In this document: positions 1-9,674 of the stretch, piece after piece
Position numbering within the stretch: position 1 is the stretch's first letter
How the letters are laid out: each line of letters starts with the position of its first letter
From: JBDTNQ01 sp039933635
GTDB taxonomy: Bacteria > Acidobacteriota > Vicinamibacteria > Vicinamibacterales > SCN-69-37
Length of the DNA: 57,780 nucleotides
Reading direction: 5' to 3'
NCBI GenBank assembly: GCA_039933635.1
Contig: JBDTNQ010000012.1
Coordinates: 1 to 57,780, forward strand
Made by a program: the position numbers and the translations under genes
Notes under the pieces: model-generated
Told to the model about the DNA's origin: nothing
Seen by the model: the letters and a program-made list of their open reading frames with translations, nothing else
Databases searched by the model: none

Positions 1-2072
1 TGGAACTCCTCGGGGACTTCGGACCAGGACGGGAGCTTGTAGGTGGACGCGCCGTTCGTGGCGAGGCGCCCTTTCTCGTCCCACACGAGTTCCTCGATGG
101 TCAGCCAGCCCACACCTTGGATGAATCCGCCTTCGACCTGGCCGCGATCGACGATGGGCGACACAGAATCGCCGACGTCCTGGAGGATGTCGGTGCGCAG
201 CAACCGATACGCGCCGGTGAAGGTGTCGATCTCCACCTCGGACACCGCCGCGCCGTAGGCAAAATAGTGGAACGGCTTGCCGCGTCCCGTGGCGCGATCG
301 AAGTGAATGTCCGGGGTGCGGTAGTACCCCTGCGCGAAGAGCGGGACGCGCTGCATGTAGGCGGCCTCGCACACCGCCGCGAATGGCGCGGTGCGGCCCC
401 CGCCCCGCGCGATCCCGTTCGCAAACCTCACGCTGGTCCAGTCGCATTCGAGCAGCCCCGCAGCCACCGGGACGAGCCGCTCGCGGATCAGGGTGCAGGC
501 GTCGGCAACGGCCGCGCCGTTCAGATCAGTGCCCGCCGATGCCGCAGTCGCGGACGTGTTGGGCACTTTGTCGGTGCGCGTGGGCATCATCCGCACGCTC
601 TCCAACGTCACCCCGAGACCGTCGGCCGCGATCTGTTGAATCTTCGTCCCCAGCCCCTGCCCCATCTCGGTGCCGCCATGATTCACCTGGACGCTGCCGT
701 CGCGATAGACCAGCACGAGGGCTCCGGCCTGGTTGTAGAAGGTCGCCGTAAACGAGATGCCGAACTTCACGGGCGTCATGGCCAAGCCCCGCTTCCGGTG
801 CGGCGTCGACGCGTTGAACTGCGTCACCGCCTCGCGCCGGCGCGCGAAGTCGCTCGTCGCCTTCAGCTCCGTCCAGATGCGGTCCAGCCGATCCGCGCCG
901 TCCACGGCCTGACCATAGTGCGTGCGGTCACCCTCACGGTAGAAGTTGCGCTCGCGGATGACCTCACCGGGCATTCCCAGTCGCGCCGCGACACGCGAGA
1001 GAATCTCCTCGATCGCGAGCATGCCCTGAGGGCCGCCAAATCCACGGAACGCCGTCTGCGAGGTCTTATGCGTGCGGCACACGCGGCCGATGACCTCGAG
1101 ATTCGGCACGTGGTACGCGTTGTCGCAGTGGAACATCGACCGCCAGAGCACAGGCTCGGACAGGTCGAGGCTCCATCCTCCGTCGGAGTAGAGCCAGAGT
1201 TGCAGGCCCTCAATACGGCCGTCGGCGCTGAATCCCGCCACGTAACGGGCCAGGAACGGATGACGTTTACCCGTGAGGACCATGTCGAGCGCACGCGTCA
1301 GACGCACACTTACCGGACGCCGCGTCTTCCAGGTCCCAAGCGCCGCCACGGCCGCGTACGGATTCGCCTGCACCTCCTTGCCGCCGAATGCGCCGCCCAT
1401 GCGCAGACACTCGACCGTCACCTGATGTCGTCCGAGTCCGAGCACACGCGCGACGACTTCCTGGGTCTCCGCCGGATGCTGCGTCGACGACTGGACCGAC
1501 ACGCCGCCCGTCTCGTCGACCCACGCGATCGCCGCCTGGGTCTCGAGGTAGAAATGCTCCTGCCCGCCAATCTCGAGCTCGTCCTCGATCCGAATCGCGC
1601 TCGCCTCGATCGCCCTGGACGGCACGCCCATCGACAACCGGCCTTCATCCGTCAAGAAACTGTTCGCATCGATCGCCGCTTGAATGGTCAGAATGGCCAC
1701 GAGCGGTTCGTAGGACACGCTCACGCGTTCAGCCCCGCGTCGTGCGGCATCGACGCTCTCCCCAAGGACCCACGCGACGGGTTGGCTGTGAAACATCACC
1801 TCGGTTGGACATACGGGCTCGTCGTGCCGCGACGCGCCGGTGTCGCCCTGACCGGGCACATCCGCCTCGGTCAGCACCGTGACCACGCCGCTTTCCATCA
1901 ACGCGGCGCTCGCGTCGATTGCCGTGACGCGCGCGTGGGCGTGGGGGGCGCATACCGGCCAGGCGTGAAGCAGCGCCGGGAACCGCAGTGCCAGGTCTTC
2001 GGTATAGAGCGCCGTTCCAGTCACGTGGGCGCGAGCCGATTCGTGGGGGACAGGGCGGCCAACGTGGCTCAT
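1..2072 (-). CDS. xdhB: Xanthine dehydrogenase, molybdopterin-binding large subunit (partial, C-terminus off window)
   Basis: Molybdenum hydroxylase subunit that oxidises hypoxanthine/xanthine to urate in the cytoplasm. About 690 codons are visible; the gene runs off the left edge. Family motifs are present: GGAFGGKE, the QTAFRGFGGPQGM segment, and the HGGTEMGQGLGTK molybdopterin-binding stretch. The ATG overlaps the stop of the upstream small-subunit gene by 4 nt (ATGA), so the two are translationally coupled. Family assignment is secure; substrate (xanthine rather than another aldehyde or purine) is inferred from the pairing with a fused FeS/FAD small subunit. The maturation factor XdhC is not in view and might lie further left. 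Confidence 0.93.
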   Translation of the reverse strand, partial: MSHVGRPVPHESARAHVTGTALYTEDLALRFPALLHAWPVCAPHAHARVTAIDASAALMESGVVTVLTEADVPGQGDTGASRHDEPVCPTEVMFHSQPVAWVLGESVDAARRGAERVSVSYEPLVAILTIQAAIDANSFLTDEGRLSMGVPSRAIEASAIRIEDELEIGGQEHFYLETQAAIAWVDETGGVSVQSSTQHPAETQEVVARVLGLGRHQVTVECLRMGGAFGGKEVQANPYAAVAALGTWKTRRPVSVRLTRALDMVLTGKRHPFLARYVAGFSADGRIEGLQLWLYSDGGWSLDLSEPVLWRSMFHCDNAYHVPNLEVIGRVCRTHKTSQTAFRGFGGPQGMLAIEEILSRVAARLGMPGEVIRERNFYREGDRTHYGQAVDGADRLDRIWTELKATSDFARRREAVTQFNASTPHRKRGLAMTPVKFGISFTATFYNQAGALVLVYRDGSVQVNHGGTEMGQGLGTKIQQIAADGLGVTLESVRMMPTRTDKVPNTSATAASAGTDLNGAAVADACTLIRERLVPVAAGLLECDWTSVRFANGIARGGGRTAPFAAVCEAAYMQRVPLFAQGYYRTPDIHFDRATGRGKPFHYFAYGAAVSEVEIDTFTGAYRLLRTDILQDVGDSVSPIVDRGQVEGGFIQGVGWLTIEELVWDEKGRLATNGASTYKLPSWSEVPEEF

Positions 2073-3436
2073 GCGCGTTGCTCCCACCAGAACTTCTCGA
2101 TCAGGGAGCACGAGACGTCCCGCCGATAGTCCTGCGATCCGCGGTGATCGCTGAGCGGCGCCAACCTTGGTGCGAGGATGCCCTGCACCCGCTCCACCGC
2201 GTCGGGATTCCACGGGCGACCAACGACGGCGTCCGAGGCCTCAGTCGCGAGGAGCGGCGTCGCGGCCACGCCGCCAAAGGCAAAACGCGCACGCGACACC
2301 CGGCCATCAGCACCGACGTCGATCGCCATCGCGGCCGCTACCGTGCTGATGTCGTCGAAACGCCGCTTGGCAATCTTGTAGAACCCCAGGCGCTCCGGAT
2401 ACGGCCTGGGAATGCGCACCGACACGATGATCTCGTCCGGCTGGCGCATCGTCTTCCGATAACCAACAAAGAACGTGTTGAGCGGCACGACGCGGCGCCC
2501 GCGCGGTCCGGCCAATTCGACGCTGGCATCCAGCACGAGCAGCAGCGGCGCCGAATCGCCAATGGGCGACGCCGTGCCGAGATTTCCGCCGAGCGTCGCG
2601 CGATTGCGAATGAGCGGCGACGCGAACAGCGTCAGCCACTCCGCGAGGACTGCTGGCGCGCTCGACCAGCGCGCGGCCAGCTCGGCGAGGGGGACCGCAG
2701 CGCCGATGCGCACCGCCTCGGCGGTCTCCTCGCTGTCATGCAGTTCGTCGACCGCGTCCAGATCGACGAGATGGGGCCATCGTGTCCTTCGCAGATTCCA
2801 TTCGACGCCCATGTCCGTGGCGCCGGCCACGACCACGCTGCCTGGCTGACTCCTAAATGCGTCGAGTGCAGCCTCAACCGAGGCCGGTCGCGAGTACCCA
2901 GCGCAGGCGATCGACGACAACGGAGCAGCGGGGTCAGTCAGGCGGTCGCGAAACGGTCCGGCGGGAGCGGGTCCCAGCGACGCCGCGGCATCCCGGATGG
3001 GCCGGTAGCCGGTGCAGCGGCAGAGGTTGCCGGCGAGCGCGTGCGTGTCGCACGGCCCGGTCCGATCGGCCCGATGCTGCTCCGCGAACAGACTCACCAC
3101 GAAACCCGGCGTGCAGTAGCCGCACTGCGATCCACCGGCCGCAGCCATCGCCATCTGAGCATCCTGGAGGACACCGTTCGCCGACAGGCCCTCGACGGTG
3201 TAGATCTCCCGATCGGCCGCCATGGGCAGCAGCATCAGGCAGCTGTTGACGACGCGATACGCGCTGCGACTCCCATCACGCACGACCATGGCGACGGCGC
3301 AGGCGCCGCACTCACCCTCCGCGCATCCTTCTTTCGATCCGGTCAGCCCGCGCGCGCGCAGGAACTCCAGCAGCGTCGACTGGGGGCTCCAGTCCGCGAC
3401 CGGGATGTCGTCGCCGTTCACGCGAATGGTGAACAC
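2069..3436 (-). CDS. xdhA: Xanthine dehydrogenase small subunit (2Fe-2S plus FAD domains)
   Basis: Electron-transfer subunit of xanthine dehydrogenase, 455 aa. The N-terminus is a plant-type ferredoxin domain with CAEGECGAC (Cys38, 43, 46) and Cys66. A second [2Fe-2S] domain has CGYCTPGF (Cys105, 108) and CRCTGY (Cys139, 141). The FAD-binding domain follows (about residues 170-345, with VVAGATDMGVEWN), then a CO-dehydrogenase flavoprotein C-terminal domain. This two-domain fusion is the bacterial XdhA layout. The start is a GTG with no clear Shine-Dalgarno site. It is the first gene of the operon with xdhB and is transcribed divergently from the EAL-HDOD gene, 110 bp away. Confidence 0.93.
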   Translation of the reverse strand: MFTIRVNGDDIPVADWSPQSTLLEFLRARGLTGSKEGCAEGECGACAVAMVVRDGSRSAYRVVNSCLMLLPMAADREIYTVEGLSANGVLQDAQMAMAAAGGSQCGYCTPGFVVSLFAEQHRADRTGPCDTHALAGNLCRCTGYRPIRDAAASLGPAPAGPFRDRLTDPAAPLSSIACAGYSRPASVEAALDAFRSQPGSVVVAGATDMGVEWNLRRTRWPHLVDLDAVDELHDSEETAEAVRIGAAVPLAELAARWSSAPAVLAEWLTLFASPLIRNRATLGGNLGTASPIGDSAPLLLVLDASVELAGPRGRRVVPLNTFFVGYRKTMRQPDEIIVSVRIPRPYPERLGFYKIAKRRFDDISTVAAAMAIDVGADGRVSRARFAFGGVAATPLLATEASDAVVGRPWNPDAVERVQGILAPRLAPLSDHRGSQDYRRDVSCSLIEKFWWEQRA

Positions 3437-3546
3437 GTGTCGATTGTACCGCGCAGGGACGCGGGCGCCAGGAGGGGCAGGACCGACGGATTTGTCCGGC
3501 CTGGCTCAATCTTCCGCCGCACGTGCCGATTTTCGAAGAGACTGGC

Positions 3547-4800
3547 ATGCCCGCACCTTCCTCGCTCTTCACCGCCGGCCCGGGCCTCTTCGTGGCGCGC
3601 CAGCCGATTCTCGACAAGTCCCTGAGGATACGCGGCTACGAGTTGCTGTACCGTCACTCGGCGGGCGCCACCACGTCGGTCGGGGCGTCGACGGACGTCG
3701 CCACCGCGAGCGTCATCGAGGCGTTGTTCAGCCTGGGCTTCGACACACTCACGGGCGGGCACAAAGCCTTCCTGAACATCAGTCGACCGCTACTGCTCGA
3801 AGGCGTTCCAGCCGTGCTGCCTGTGGATCGGGTCGTGCTCGAACTCGGGACCGAGATCGAGGCCGACGACGACGTGATCAGGGCGTGTCGCGAGCTCCGG
3901 CAGGCGGGGTACTCGCTGGCCATCGACGACTTCACGGACAACCCCCGGCGGGCGGGCCTGGTGCCGTTCGCCAGCTTCCTCAAGGTCAACTTTCCGGACG
4001 CCCTGCGAACGCCGGTAGCCCTCCCACCCGGCGAGTTCACGGGCGGACCGGCCATCGTCGCGAAGCATGTCGAGACGGCCTCCACGTTTCAGATCGCCGT
4101 CGACGTCGGGTACGACCTGTTCCAGGGATTCTTCCTCGGCAAACCGGTTCTGAAAGCCACCCGGGTCATCACCCAGCAGCACCTCGCGGGCGTCAAGCTG
4201 CTGCACGCGCTGCACGATCCGGAACTGACGATTCATCAGCTCGAGAACCTCGTCAAGCACGACGCGGCGCTCTGCTTCCTGATCCTGCGCACGGTCAACT
4301 CCGCCGCCTACGCCCTCCGTACGACGGTGGAGACGATTCGCGAGGCGCTGGTGCTGCTCGGCCGCGACACCATTCGGCGCTGGGCCTCACTCTGGGCCTT
4401 GGCCGGCCTTGGCCGGCACACACACTCCGAGCTGCTGACCATGGCCACCGTACGCGCGCGTTGCTGCGAGCTGCTGGCCGCAAGCGCGAGCGAAGATCAC
4501 GATCCCGCCGAAGGCTTCATGGTCGGCCTCTGTTCCCTGCTCGATGCGATCCTGGAACAGCCGATGCCCGCGGTCCTCCAGGCCACACCGATCTCCGGCA
4601 ACGTGCGCGCGGCGCTGCTCGGCGCCGACAACATCGCCCGACGCACGCTCGACTGCGTCATCGCCTACGAACAGGGCGAGTGGGAACGTTGCGTGGAACT
4701 GGGGACGGCAGCGAGTCTGAATACCGCCGTCTTGCCTGCCGCGTATGCAGAAGCGCTACGGTGGTCGAGCGAGCTCAAGCACGACCACGGGGCGCGGTAA
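3547..4800 (+). CDS. EAL-HDOD (YuxH-type) signalling protein
   Basis: 417 aa. N-terminal EAL-like domain (about 10-200): the EAL signature reads ELL (YELLYR), while FLNISR, AIDDF, FLKVNF and FQGFFLGKP keep several positions of the c-di-GMP phosphodiesterase fold. C-terminal HDOD domain (about 200-395). Such proteins usually bind or sense rather than degrade c-di-GMP; whether this one is active cannot be told from sequence. The ATG at 3547 is chosen because GAAGAG sits 7 nt upstream; an in-frame GTG at 3523 is the alternative. It ends 9 bp from the convergent VWFA gene. Confidence 0.85.
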   Translation: MPAPSSLFTAGPGLFVARQPILDKSLRIRGYELLYRHSAGATTSVGASTDVATASVIEALFSLGFDTLTGGHKAFLNISRPLLLEGVPAVLPVDRVVLELGTEIEADDDVIRACRELRQAGYSLAIDDFTDNPRRAGLVPFASFLKVNFPDALRTPVALPPGEFTGGPAIVAKHVETASTFQIAVDVGYDLFQGFFLGKPVLKATRVITQQHLAGVKLLHALHDPELTIHQLENLVKHDAALCFLILRTVNSAAYALRTTVETIREALVLLGRDTIRRWASLWALAGLGRHTHSELLTMATVRARCCELLAASASEDHDPAEGFMVGLCSLLDAILEQPMPAVLQATPISGNVRAALLGADNIARRTLDCVIAYEQGEWERCVELGTAASLNTAVLPAAYAEALRWSSELKHDHGAR

Positions 4801-4809
4801 CGTCGCGGA

Positions 4810-6822
4810 CTATCGCGTCACTCGGAACGCCAGCAGCGCCATCTCGGACTCCGCACCGGCACTCGCCGTGGCCTCGAGGATGTAATCGCCTTCCGCCATC
4901 ACCGCGAGGTTCACGTCAGCGATGAGTCTCGAGCCGTCGGCGCTGATGGTGTCACTGAAGGCCGCGCCAAGCGACAGTGGCTGTCCGCGCCGGTCGAGGA
5001 TGCGGACCGCGTGCTGGCCAAGCGGCTTTGCGACCGGCCACTCGACGTGGGCGCGCTCGCCACGCTGAAACAACATGGCCGCCGCGCGCTGCATCGGCGC
5101 CCGCGGATTCGGACCGCCGCGAAAATACTGCGCCGGCCGGAGCAGCGTCGTCCCAGGCGCCTCAATTTCCGTGCGCTCGCCCAGGTTACTCGACGTTTCC
5201 GACGCGCCCACGAACACCTGCCACGGCCCAGGCGAGTTCGCTTCGCGCGGCACTGAGATCACGACGCTCCGGGACCCGGCGGGCAGGCGCGCGTCGGTGC
5301 GACTCTTCGCTCCGGAGGCGTCGACCACATCAACACGAAGCCCCAGGCCCTCGCTCCACTTCAACGCTTCGCGAGGCGAAAGTTCGGCGACGATCTCGAG
5401 GCTGGCGCCGCTCGCGTCTCCCGACACCGACATTGGCGCGTCCCGATCGAGGCGCGCCAGCCGCCCGACGGCGGCAGCCATAGGTGCGGGCACCGGCGCC
5501 GGCGGCACGACCGCATGCGGATCGCGCGGGGCCTCAGCATTCGTGGCCGCAAGATATCCGCGGCGCGCGGTCACCTGCACTCCGGGTTCGCGCAGACGGA
5601 CGGTGATCCTCCGGTACTGGCCGTCGTGCTTCGAGTTCGTCGAGGCATAGCCCAGGAGGTAGTAGCCGGACAAACTGTCGGTCACGCGCTGGAACGCGCG
5701 CGCCATGTCGTTGGTGTTGATCGCCGCGAATCCGTCGGTGTTCTCGGCGAGTTCCTGCAGCGTGTCGACGTTGCGCCGGCCGGGGATGGGGCTGCCCGCG
5801 GCATCCGAGGAGTACGTGCGGAGGCCGCCCACGTCGATCGTGTAGAAGGTCACGTTGCCGGCGTTCGCACGACGCAGCAGTTGCTTGAAGCGCTGGTCGT
5901 AGTCGACGTTGTTGAGCTCCAAGCGGATCAGGTCGCAGGACAATCGGACCGCTGGACGTGCATCGGAGACCGGCGGCCGACCGAACTGCCGCTCTGCGCG
6001 GACGCTCTCGACGTTCCCGCCTCGCAACGAGCCGATGCGTATTCCGCCGGAGGTGTTCGGCCAGCCCTCGGACAGGAACAGCACGCTGATCCGCTCATCC
6101 CGAATGGCGCTCAAACGTGTGATGAGCGACTCGAGGCTGGTGAACAGGGCGAGCTGCCGGTGCAGGCGCAGAATCCCGTCAACGCCGGAAAAGGCATCGC
6201 CGCACGCGGCAATCTCGTTTTCCGCGGGCGTGCGCGGCACCGCGGGGACATCCAGCAATCCCCACGCCCAGTACCGCTCGAGTTCCGCCGAGAGCGTGTT
6301 GAGCGTGCGCGCAAACTTGAGTGTGCTGACCGGTGTCTCCGGCGTCATGAGGGCAATCACGTCCGACGGGCCGATGGTGTGCGCGAGGAAGTCCATCATC
6401 GGACCGCGCAACTGATTCGCCGACGATCGACTGATGTGGTAGAGGTCGATGTACACGATGAAGACGCGGTTCTTGGGATCCGCCACCCAGCGCTCGGCCT
6501 CCGCGTCGTTGCGCGGGTCCTGCCGATCCGCAGCGCCGCCAGTGGGCGTGGCCACGAACTCGAAGCTCTCGATCGCCTGCGGCTTGCCGTCCTCGAGCAC
6601 CTCGAAGTCCTTCGCCTGCAGCCCCTGGACCAGTTGGTTGTTGCGACGCGGATAGGCGTCCACGTAGACGAAGTCGACCCCGCCGCGAAACACCTGCGGT
6701 GGGGTCGCGGGCTCGGCCGACGGTGGCGGCTGCTGGGCCGGCACCGCCATCGACGCGCCGGCGGCCGACGCCACAAGGATGACCGCCAGGGCCCACGCGC
6801 GGAAGCGAGCGAGCGGTGACAT
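4810..6822 (-). CDS. VWFA-related acidobacterial-domain protein, exported
   Basis: 670 aa with an N-terminal signal peptide (ALAVILVASAAGASMAVPAQ). Residues about 45-420 contain a von Willebrand factor A-related domain of the kind recurrent in Acidobacteria: FVYVDAYPRRNNQLVQGLQ, DFEVLEDGKPQ, VFIVYIDLYH, and ISVLFLSEGW. The C-terminal 200 residues look beta-rich and are unassigned. The function is unknown; an extracytoplasmic adhesion or protein-interaction role is inferred from the fold. GGAGG lies 4 nt upstream of the ATG. It follows the iron-permease-family gene after 12 bp and probably shares its transcript. Confidence 0.85.
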   Translation of the reverse strand: MSPLARFRAWALAVILVASAAGASMAVPAQQPPPSAEPATPPQVFRGGVDFVYVDAYPRRNNQLVQGLQAKDFEVLEDGKPQAIESFEFVATPTGGAADRQDPRNDAEAERWVADPKNRVFIVYIDLYHISRSSANQLRGPMMDFLAHTIGPSDVIALMTPETPVSTLKFARTLNTLSAELERYWAWGLLDVPAVPRTPAENEIAACGDAFSGVDGILRLHRQLALFTSLESLITRLSAIRDERISVLFLSEGWPNTSGGIRIGSLRGGNVESVRAERQFGRPPVSDARPAVRLSCDLIRLELNNVDYDQRFKQLLRRANAGNVTFYTIDVGGLRTYSSDAAGSPIPGRRNVDTLQELAENTDGFAAINTNDMARAFQRVTDSLSGYYLLGYASTNSKHDGQYRRITVRLREPGVQVTARRGYLAATNAEAPRDPHAVVPPAPVPAPMAAAVGRLARLDRDAPMSVSGDASGASLEIVAELSPREALKWSEGLGLRVDVVDASGAKSRTDARLPAGSRSVVISVPREANSPGPWQVFVGASETSSNLGERTEIEAPGTTLLRPAQYFRGGPNPRAPMQRAAAMLFQRGERAHVEWPVAKPLGQHAVRILDRRGQPLSLGAAFSDTISADGSRLIADVNLAVMAEGDYILEATASAGAESEMALLAFRVTR

Positions 6823-6834
6823 CAGGCCTCCATG

Positions 6835-7320
6835 CTAGTGCCGCGGCTTCTTGAGATCGGGCAGCGCGTCGTGCAACTTGGTCTCGTGCCGCTCATGGGC
6901 TTCCTCGATGGAGTGGGACTGCGTCAGTTTGAGATCTTTCCGCGACATCGTCACAAGCTTGCTGTAGAACACGTGCAATGCCCTGAGCTCATCTTCGTTG
7001 AGGTCCTCGACGTCAATGAGGCGATTGCTGGCGCCTTCCATGGCCGCGATCAACTCATTCAGCTTCAGCTGCACGGCCATCGATTCCTTGTTCTGCGCGC
7101 GCTGGATCAGGAAGACCATCAGGAACGTCACGACGGTCGTTCCGGTGTTGATCACGAGCTGCCACGTGTCCGAGTAGTGGAAGATCGGCCCGGTGACGAT
7201 CCAGACGAGAATCACGCCGACCGCGACCCCAAATGCCGAACTGCTACCCGCCCACCGCGTGACGACCGACGAGAACTGCTCGAGTGCGCGCCCGACCGGC
7301 CCGCGCCGCTTTCTGGCCAT
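6835..7320 (-). CDS. Low-affinity iron permease family membrane protein
   Basis: 161 aa. Two hydrophobic segments (about 28-50 and 57-72: AFGVAVGVILVWIVTGPIF and WQLVINTGTTVVTFLMVFLI) are followed by QRAQNKESMAVQLKLNELI and an acidic helical tail. This is the pattern of the low-affinity iron permease family, whose bacterial members are short and poorly characterised; iron transport is family annotation, not proven. GGGAG precedes the ATG. It sits 28 bp downstream of the MFS gene and 12 bp upstream of the VWFA gene, all minus strand. Confidence 0.85.
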   Translation of the reverse strand: MARKRRGPVGRALEQFSSVVTRWAGSSSAFGVAVGVILVWIVTGPIFHYSDTWQLVINTGTTVVTFLMVFLIQRAQNKESMAVQLKLNELIAAMEGASNRLIDVEDLNEDELRALHVFYSKLVTMSRKDLKLTQSHSIEEAHERHETKLHDALPDLKKPRH

Positions 7321-7348
7321 CCGTTACTCCCTCACTGAATCGTCCAGC

Positions 7349-8599
7349 TTATTGTGCGCCCGGGCGGGCAACATCGAACGTCAGCGGCTGGAGCCGGGGA
7401 ATACAGACGCAAATCACGACAAAGGCCAGGACGTGAAGCGATCCAGCGGTGATCAGGACGGGCGTGTAGCTGAAACCGTGATCCAGCATCCACCCGGCCA
7501 TCTGCCCCAGCACCACGCCGCCCATCGCGCCGCCGAGACCGACGAGGCCCGCGACCGTACCCACAATCCGGCGCGGCACGAGGTCGGTCGGCAGAATCAT
7601 CACGAGCGTGGACCACGACTGCTGGCCAAAGAAGGCAAGGCTGAAAATGGTGATGACGCCCGCGACCGACGACACAAACGGGACGGCGATCACCCACGGC
7701 ATCAGGGCCGCACTCAGGCCCAGCGCGATCTTGCGGGCGCGATCGACCGAGGTCCCTCGCGTCAACAGCCAACTCGAGAGTCCTCCACCCACGAGGCAAC
7801 CCACACCCGACGCCGCATACGGAATCCATCCGATCGAACTCGCGGCCTTGATGTCGAAGTGCAGCGCGTCGAACAAGAACTTCGGTAACCAGAATAGATA
7901 GAAGTACCAGGCCGCGTCGCTGAGGAACTTGGCCAGGACGACGCCGAGGATCTCGCGGCGACGAAGCAGAGCCGCGATCGGCACCACTGGATCGCTGAAC
8001 GAAGGGTCAGTCGTCGCGGTGTCGATGCTCGTCCTTCGGACGTCGTACGTCATCCACCACCACATGGTCCACACGACGCCCAGGGCGCCGGTGAGGAAGA
8101 ACACCCATCGCCACGGGGCCAGATCCAGCCAGTGTCCGCGCGTCAACACGAACGCGATGAGAGGCGGTGCCGTGACCGCGCCGACGGCCGTGCCAGCGTT
8201 GATGACGCCCATGGCCGTGGACCGTTGAGTGACCGGAAACGATTCGGCCACCACACGCGTGGCTGCGGGAAAACCTCCGCCTTCGCCCACACCCAGGAGC
8301 AACCGGCTCATCGCGAGCATCACGACGCCGGTGGCGAGGCCATGACTGGCACACGCCAGCGACCAGAAGAGCATGACGATGGCGAAACCGCGGCGGGTGC
8401 CGAGCCGATCGATCAGGCGTCCACCGCCGAGATACATGAGGCCGTAGGTGAGCAGGAACGCGGTATCGAGGGCGGCCTTGAGCTGATTGGAGATCGGAAT
8501 GTCGGCATTGATCGCGCCGATGGCCCACGGGAGCGTTTGTCGATCGAGGTAGCTGATCGCGATGGCGGCGCTGACGAGGATGGCGATGGACCAGCGCAC
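7349..8599 (-). CDS. MFS transporter, ACS family (hexuronate/glucarate type)
   Basis: 416 aa with about 12 hydrophobic segments. ISYLDRQTLPWAI at the N-terminus, RLIDRLGTRRGF in the loop between helices 2 and 3, and SRLLLGVGEGGGFPAA match the anion:cation symporter family that includes ExuT, so a sugar acid such as galacturonate or glucuronate is the likely substrate (inference). The GTG start has GGAG about 7 nt upstream. It heads a minus-strand run with the iron-permease and VWFA genes and is divergent from the ECF sigma operon across 164 bp. Confidence 0.88.
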   Translation of the reverse strand: MRWSIAILVSAAIAISYLDRQTLPWAIGAINADIPISNQLKAALDTAFLLTYGLMYLGGGRLIDRLGTRRGFAIVMLFWSLACASHGLATGVVMLAMSRLLLGVGEGGGFPAATRVVAESFPVTQRSTAMGVINAGTAVGAVTAPPLIAFVLTRGHWLDLAPWRWVFFLTGALGVVWTMWWWMTYDVRRTSIDTATTDPSFSDPVVPIAALLRRREILGVVLAKFLSDAAWYFYLFWLPKFLFDALHFDIKAASSIGWIPYAASGVGCLVGGGLSSWLLTRGTSVDRARKIALGLSAALMPWVIAVPFVSSVAGVITIFSLAFFGQQSWSTLVMILPTDLVPRRIVGTVAGLVGLGGAMGGVVLGQMAGWMLDHGFSYTPVLITAGSLHVLAFVVICVCIPRLQPLTFDVARPGAQ

Positions 8600-8763
8600 G
8601 GTGAGGCTCCCACCTCGGCCGCCCTGGGCGGACCGCGGTGGGCTGAGAGTATCGCCTACTTCGAGGCCATCGTCGCCGGGGGGGACGAAATACCTGGCGG
8701 CGGCATTGAGGAAACCCGAACTCTTCCGTCCAACATTTGCGGCTGCCGAATACTCTACCCACT

Positions 8764-9321
8764 GTGGATGGCGAGGCGATTGGATTGACGGCGGCCGGCA
8801 TCGGGCGCGACGAGACCGATGAAGCGCGGCTGGCGACGTTGTTCGATGCGCACCATCAACGCCTCTACCGCCTGGCCCGCCGGCTCTCGGCGAGCACCGA
8901 CGAAGCGCGGGACCTCGTTCAGGAAACGTTCCTGCGCGTTGCGAATCGGCCGGGCGGAATCCCGCGGAACGTCGAGTCCGAGGAGGCCTGGCTGGTGCGC
9001 GTGCTGGTCAACGTGGCGCGGAACGAGTGGCGCAAGCAGAAGGGGCGGCGGCGGCTCGAGCAGCGCCATCTCCACGAGGTCACGGTGGCCCCGCCATCGC
9101 GCCCGGACGTGGCGACCGTCGCGCACGACACCGTGTGGCACGCCATGCGGCAACTCCCGCCTCGTCGTCGTGCCGCGCTGATCCTGCATGAGCTCGAAGG
9201 CGCCACCGTGCCGCGCATCGCGCAGTTCCTGGGGGTGTCCCCCATCACGGTGCGTTGGCACCTCGCACAGGGACGACGCGATCTCGCCCGCATCATCGAT
9301 CCGGGAAGGAAGAAGTCATGA
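8764..9321 (+). CDS. RNA polymerase ECF sigma factor
   Basis: About 185 aa. Region 2 (LFDAHHQRLYRLARRL, DEARDLVQETFLRVANR) and region 4 (LPPRRRAALILHELEGATVPRIAQFLGVSP, TVRWHLAQGRRDL) are both clear. It directs RNA polymerase to a small regulon, probably including its own operon. Start choice is uncertain: GTG at 8764 is listed, TTG at 8785 is equally compatible with the conserved part, and TTG at 8737 is the longest option. The stop overlaps the next start by 4 nt (ATGA), the first of two coupled junctions in a three-gene operon. Confidence 0.88.
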   Translation: MDGEAIGLTAAGIGRDETDEARLATLFDAHHQRLYRLARRLSASTDEARDLVQETFLRVANRPGGIPRNVESEEAWLVRVLVNVARNEWRKQKGRRRLEQRHLHEVTVAPPSRPDVATVAHDTVWHAMRQLPPRRRAALILHELEGATVPRIAQFLGVSPITVRWHLAQGRRDLARIIDPGRKKS

Positions 9322-9674
9322 CGAAGATCAACAACCTGCTGCTCACGGAAGACCCGCTGCTTCGAGAACCATCGCTGGCGCGATCGGACATCGAGGCCAT
9401 GCGGCGACAGGTTCTAACGACGCGGACGCAGCCGTCTCCTCGGAGCTGGACGTGGACGGTGACGCTCGCCACGGCGCTTGCGACGGTTGTTGTCGTGGGG
9501 ATTGGCGTGACCCGGCGAGGCGGCGGTGGAATCACGGCCGCAGCCGTGCGCGTTGACGACGTCGCACGAACGGATTCCAGCGGCGGCCGCCGACAACTGC
9601 AGTTCGCCACGCCGGGCGGCACGCGCGTGATCTGGGTATTCAACGACTCGTTCGACAAGGGAGTTCAGCAATGA
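9318..9674 (+). CDS. Single-pass membrane protein, candidate anti-sigma factor
   Basis: 118 aa. About 45 cytosolic residues (MTKINNLLLTEDPLL...) precede one membrane segment (TVTLATALATVVVVGIGV) and a roughly 45-residue extracytoplasmic tail. The position directly after an ECF sigma gene, with start and stop overlapping in both directions, suggests it controls the sigma factor. However, it lacks the HxxxCxxC zinc motif of classical anti-sigma proteins and I recognise no domain, so that role is inference. The start at 9318 is preferred because GGAAGGAAG lies just upstream; a longer in-frame start at 9255 would overlap the sigma gene extensively. Confidence 0.75.
   Translation: MTKINNLLLTEDPLLREPSLARSDIEAMRRQVLTTRTQPSPRSWTWTVTLATALATVVVVGIGVTRRGGGGITAAAVRVDDVARTDSSGGRRQLQFATPGGTRVIWVFNDSFDKGVQQ

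Noticed and set aside
117..2129. Long plus-strand open frame opposite xdhB
   Set aside because: Arg/His-rich composition without any family motif; it is the antisense shadow of a well-supported molybdopterin subunit in GC-rich DNA.
8710..8730. ECF-type promoter (GGAAAC ... CGTC) before the sigma gene
   Set aside because: Spacer is about 11 nt, shorter than the usual 15-17, so I do not call it.
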